Made by a program: the position numbers and the translations under genes. Shown here one piece after another: positions 61,926-64,000 of a stretch of 64,000 bases of DNA. The stretch comes from Strix aluco. Its lineage: Eukaryota > Chordata > Aves > Strigiformes > Strigidae. The notes beneath the pieces were generated by a model. It worked only from the letters and a program-made list of their open reading frames with translations, searched no databases and had not been told where the DNA came from. How positions within the stretch are numbered: position 1 is the stretch's first letter; every line of letters begins with the position of its first letter. The DNA lies in the NCBI RefSeq assembly GCF_031877795.1, contig NC_133938.1:10262920-10326919 (forward strand), read 5' to 3'.

Positions 61926-64000
61926 TGCTTTATAACAGGCTAGATCGAAACTTAAGATCTGCCCTCTGGTTAAGTGTGTTGTGCAGATGGGTTATCTTGC
62001 AAGTAACAAAAGGGACAGAAAAACAAGGATTCAGGTATGTACATTTTGCTTTGCGAACTGACGCCTGCTTTCACAGGCAGAAGATGCTGTGTTGTGCAAG
62101 AGCCCTTTAACCCAGCAGAGAAAGGTATAACAAGAAGCAATGGATGGGAATTAAAAACCATGATGAATTCAATTTGAAAACACACTACAAAAGTTTGAGA
62201 TGATCTCCCCTGAACTGATAAAGTCCTAGAACTGAGAGTCTGAATGTTCTTGTGTGGATTTGAGCTACTCTTGCAGACTACCCTTTACTTCTGTTCAAGT
62301 GGAGGTATACATAGGAAGATGTCCAGACATACGTCCTCAACTCTTCAAGGATAAAAGGCTTCGATGTGTTGTGAAAGAGGTGGTCAGCTACTGGAGAGCG
62401 AAGATGACTAATGTCCTCCCTGAGGGAAGAGAGAAACAGGAGCGTCCTCAGCCTGCATGGACCACCAGAGTCACGTGGGGAAGAGCTGCCAGGAGTGACT
62501 TCACTGTGGAGAAATCTTCACCTGGGCTTGCACCTTGTTAGACATCAGAGCACTGCACCAATGTGCACACATAAGCACATCCCTAGGAAACCAGGTTTCA
62601 GTGCTTCTGCTGTTTATAGGACCTGCTCTTCCACACCAGTGGAAAGAACAAAGCATGCTTTCATCCTGGGAGAGGATACCACAAAGGTACCATTGATGTT
62701 CAGTAACCCCATCCTGTCCTAGGACCTGCAGGCTTCAGCTGTCTCAGGCACTGCTCTGCTTCTGGGCTGTTTCCTTTGAACCCAGGTGACAAATTGGCAG
62801 CTCAAACTGTGGTGCATCTTCCTGGCCCCTTGGCAGAGACGGCAGCAAGAGCAGGTAGCATATGTCTTAACTTGACTTAGATTTGATGAGATTGTGGTTT
62901 TGAGAGTTGTGGGTACCAAGCTGCACGTCCAGACTGAAACCATATAGTGTTGGGATGCTCATAGGTTAAAGCTCTAATTCACTAACTAAGCTGAATATGG
63001 TGTTTCTCTTGAGCTGTTTTGACACTAGCCAACGCTAGTGGAATTGAACAGCTTTGGGTGAAAAATACTGTTATCAACATCAACCTATTGACCCTATATG
63101 TGGCAGCACAGTTGAAAGTTTTGGGCTAGTATAACTAAAAGAGGTCGCTCTCCCTCCATGGCAACTTGGAGATGGTTTCTGGGTGTGGGAAGGACTATAT
63201 CTCTTTGCTGTCCAGTCCTACAGGCTCTTTGCTATGTGGCAGTTACCATCTCCCAGCTGAAATGTGGTAACACCATGTGCAAATTCCCAGATCTTCACAA
63301 ATGCAAAACAAAATGAGTTAGAACATCTATATATGCTGACAGTTAAAGTCCTGCTAACTTGATAACCTGCAATTTGCTTTGATTTTTCCAGGCATATTCA
63401 GGTTCCACTTCAAAGTTTCCCATTATCTATCTGATATCTGTAGCTACACAGTGCAGCAAAGCTTGCAGACTCTAGGCATGAACATCTCCCACTTCCCAGC
63501 AAAGCTACTATCTCCACTGATGTTTGAGATCCTTATGGAGAAGATACTATATCACAAATGAAGCAGGGAGTAGCATCTCACAGGAGTTCCTGTTGGACTT
63601 GATTTCAATCTACTATTTTTATTTTTTTTAATACAAACTCTAATTTTTCTCAAGTTTATGTCTTTTCATTTAGTCTATGACAATGAGTGGAGAACTGAAA
63701 TGTCATCCAAACGGAGAATAACCTTATAAAATGTCAATCTGAGTTGATATGGAAAAGAGCTATTTCTTACCAAGGATACTTCTCTGCAAATGAATCCACC
63801 TCCCTGCTCAGCCTTATGGTGGGAAATCGCATTGATAACAGTCTCTTCCCGAGCCTTTTTAACAGCTGATAAGTAGATCAGAGCTTCTCTTTTTGTAAAA
63901 CTAAGAGGGATTAATCTGCAAATTCCAATGCAAGATTTCTGCTATTAGTGAGCCTTTTTACTCTTGGAGTTCTTGTGCAGAGCTGGCACCTTGTGTCTCT

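Larger units (their letters stand above)
55881..64000. other. Region downstream of MOB3C, no gene recognised
   Basis: About 8.1 kb. It contains a degraded CR1 fragment (56395-56625), a 19-C run (56980-56998), an 18-T run (61202-61219) and a long interrupted C tract (61883-61925). MKNK1 follows MOB3C in human, but I saw no kinase motif or MKNK1 exon here. Confidence 0.5.

Noticed and set aside
62254-62541. A 95-codon plus-strand frame that looks protein-like in composition.
   Set aside because: No family recognised, no splice or promoter context, and the length is within chance expectation.
55881-64000. Looked for MKNK1 5' exons, which follow MOB3C in human.
   Set aside because: No basic KKKRR-type N-terminus, glycine loop or HRD/DFD-type kinase motif was seen in any frame. 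The gene may begin beyond the window.
1-64000. CRISPR arrays, operons, tRNA or rRNA genes, phage or insertion sequences.
   Set aside because: No regularly spaced repeats, cloverleaf sequences or bacterial gene organisation were seen; the window is vertebrate nuclear DNA.

Overview
This window is ordinary vertebrate nuclear DNA, almost certainly from a bird. The protein-coding signal is split into short exons with GT/GC...AG introns. A 5'-truncated CR1 LINE with the typical avian 3' end is present, together with a second CR1 tail ending in repeated ATTCTATG units. The three genes found are conserved single-copy vertebrate genes. Gene order and orientation (EFCAB14 > ATPAF1 > MOB3C, all on the + strand) match, from memory, the human 1p33 neighbourhood read on its minus strand. 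The species cannot be fixed from the sequence; the wording of the CR1 3' end looks neoavian, but that is weak.

Layout. Positions 1-14.1 kb hold the 3' two thirds of EFCAB14: eight coding exons from 1782 to the stop at 12271, ending in a single EF-hand. The 5' exons lie before the window, and the 3'UTR may run to about 14.07 kb. A 73-bp tandem duplication (14739-14884) and a GC-rich CpG promoter (about 15.06-15.35 kb) precede ATPAF1. ATPAF1 is complete, with nine coding exons from 15146 to 24428, 301 residues and a poly(A) signal at 24713. The stretch 24.74-39.64 kb is intergenic, with a GC-rich part at about 27.6-33.8 kb in which I recognise no gene; an upstream non-coding MOB3C exon could lie there. 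MOB3C is complete at the protein level, with three coding exons (39726-40143, 49995-50197, 54406-54435) and 216 residues. The last exon contributes only nine residues. Its 3'UTR runs to a poly(A) signal at 55855. From about 55.88 kb to the end I see no gene, only an old CR1 fragment and long C and T homopolymers.

The genes do not form a pathway: EFCAB14 is a poorly characterised membrane/EF-hand protein, ATPAF1 is a mitochondrial F1-ATPase assembly chaperone, and MOB3C is a MOB-family adaptor. I found no CRISPR array, operon, tRNA, rRNA or undescribed multi-gene system. The most useful observations are two frame-verified GC-AG introns in adjacent genes, a strong hairpin in the MOB3C 3'UTR, the tandem duplication and NRF-1/GABP-like sites at the ATPAF1 promoter, and the tiny terminal MOB3C exon.
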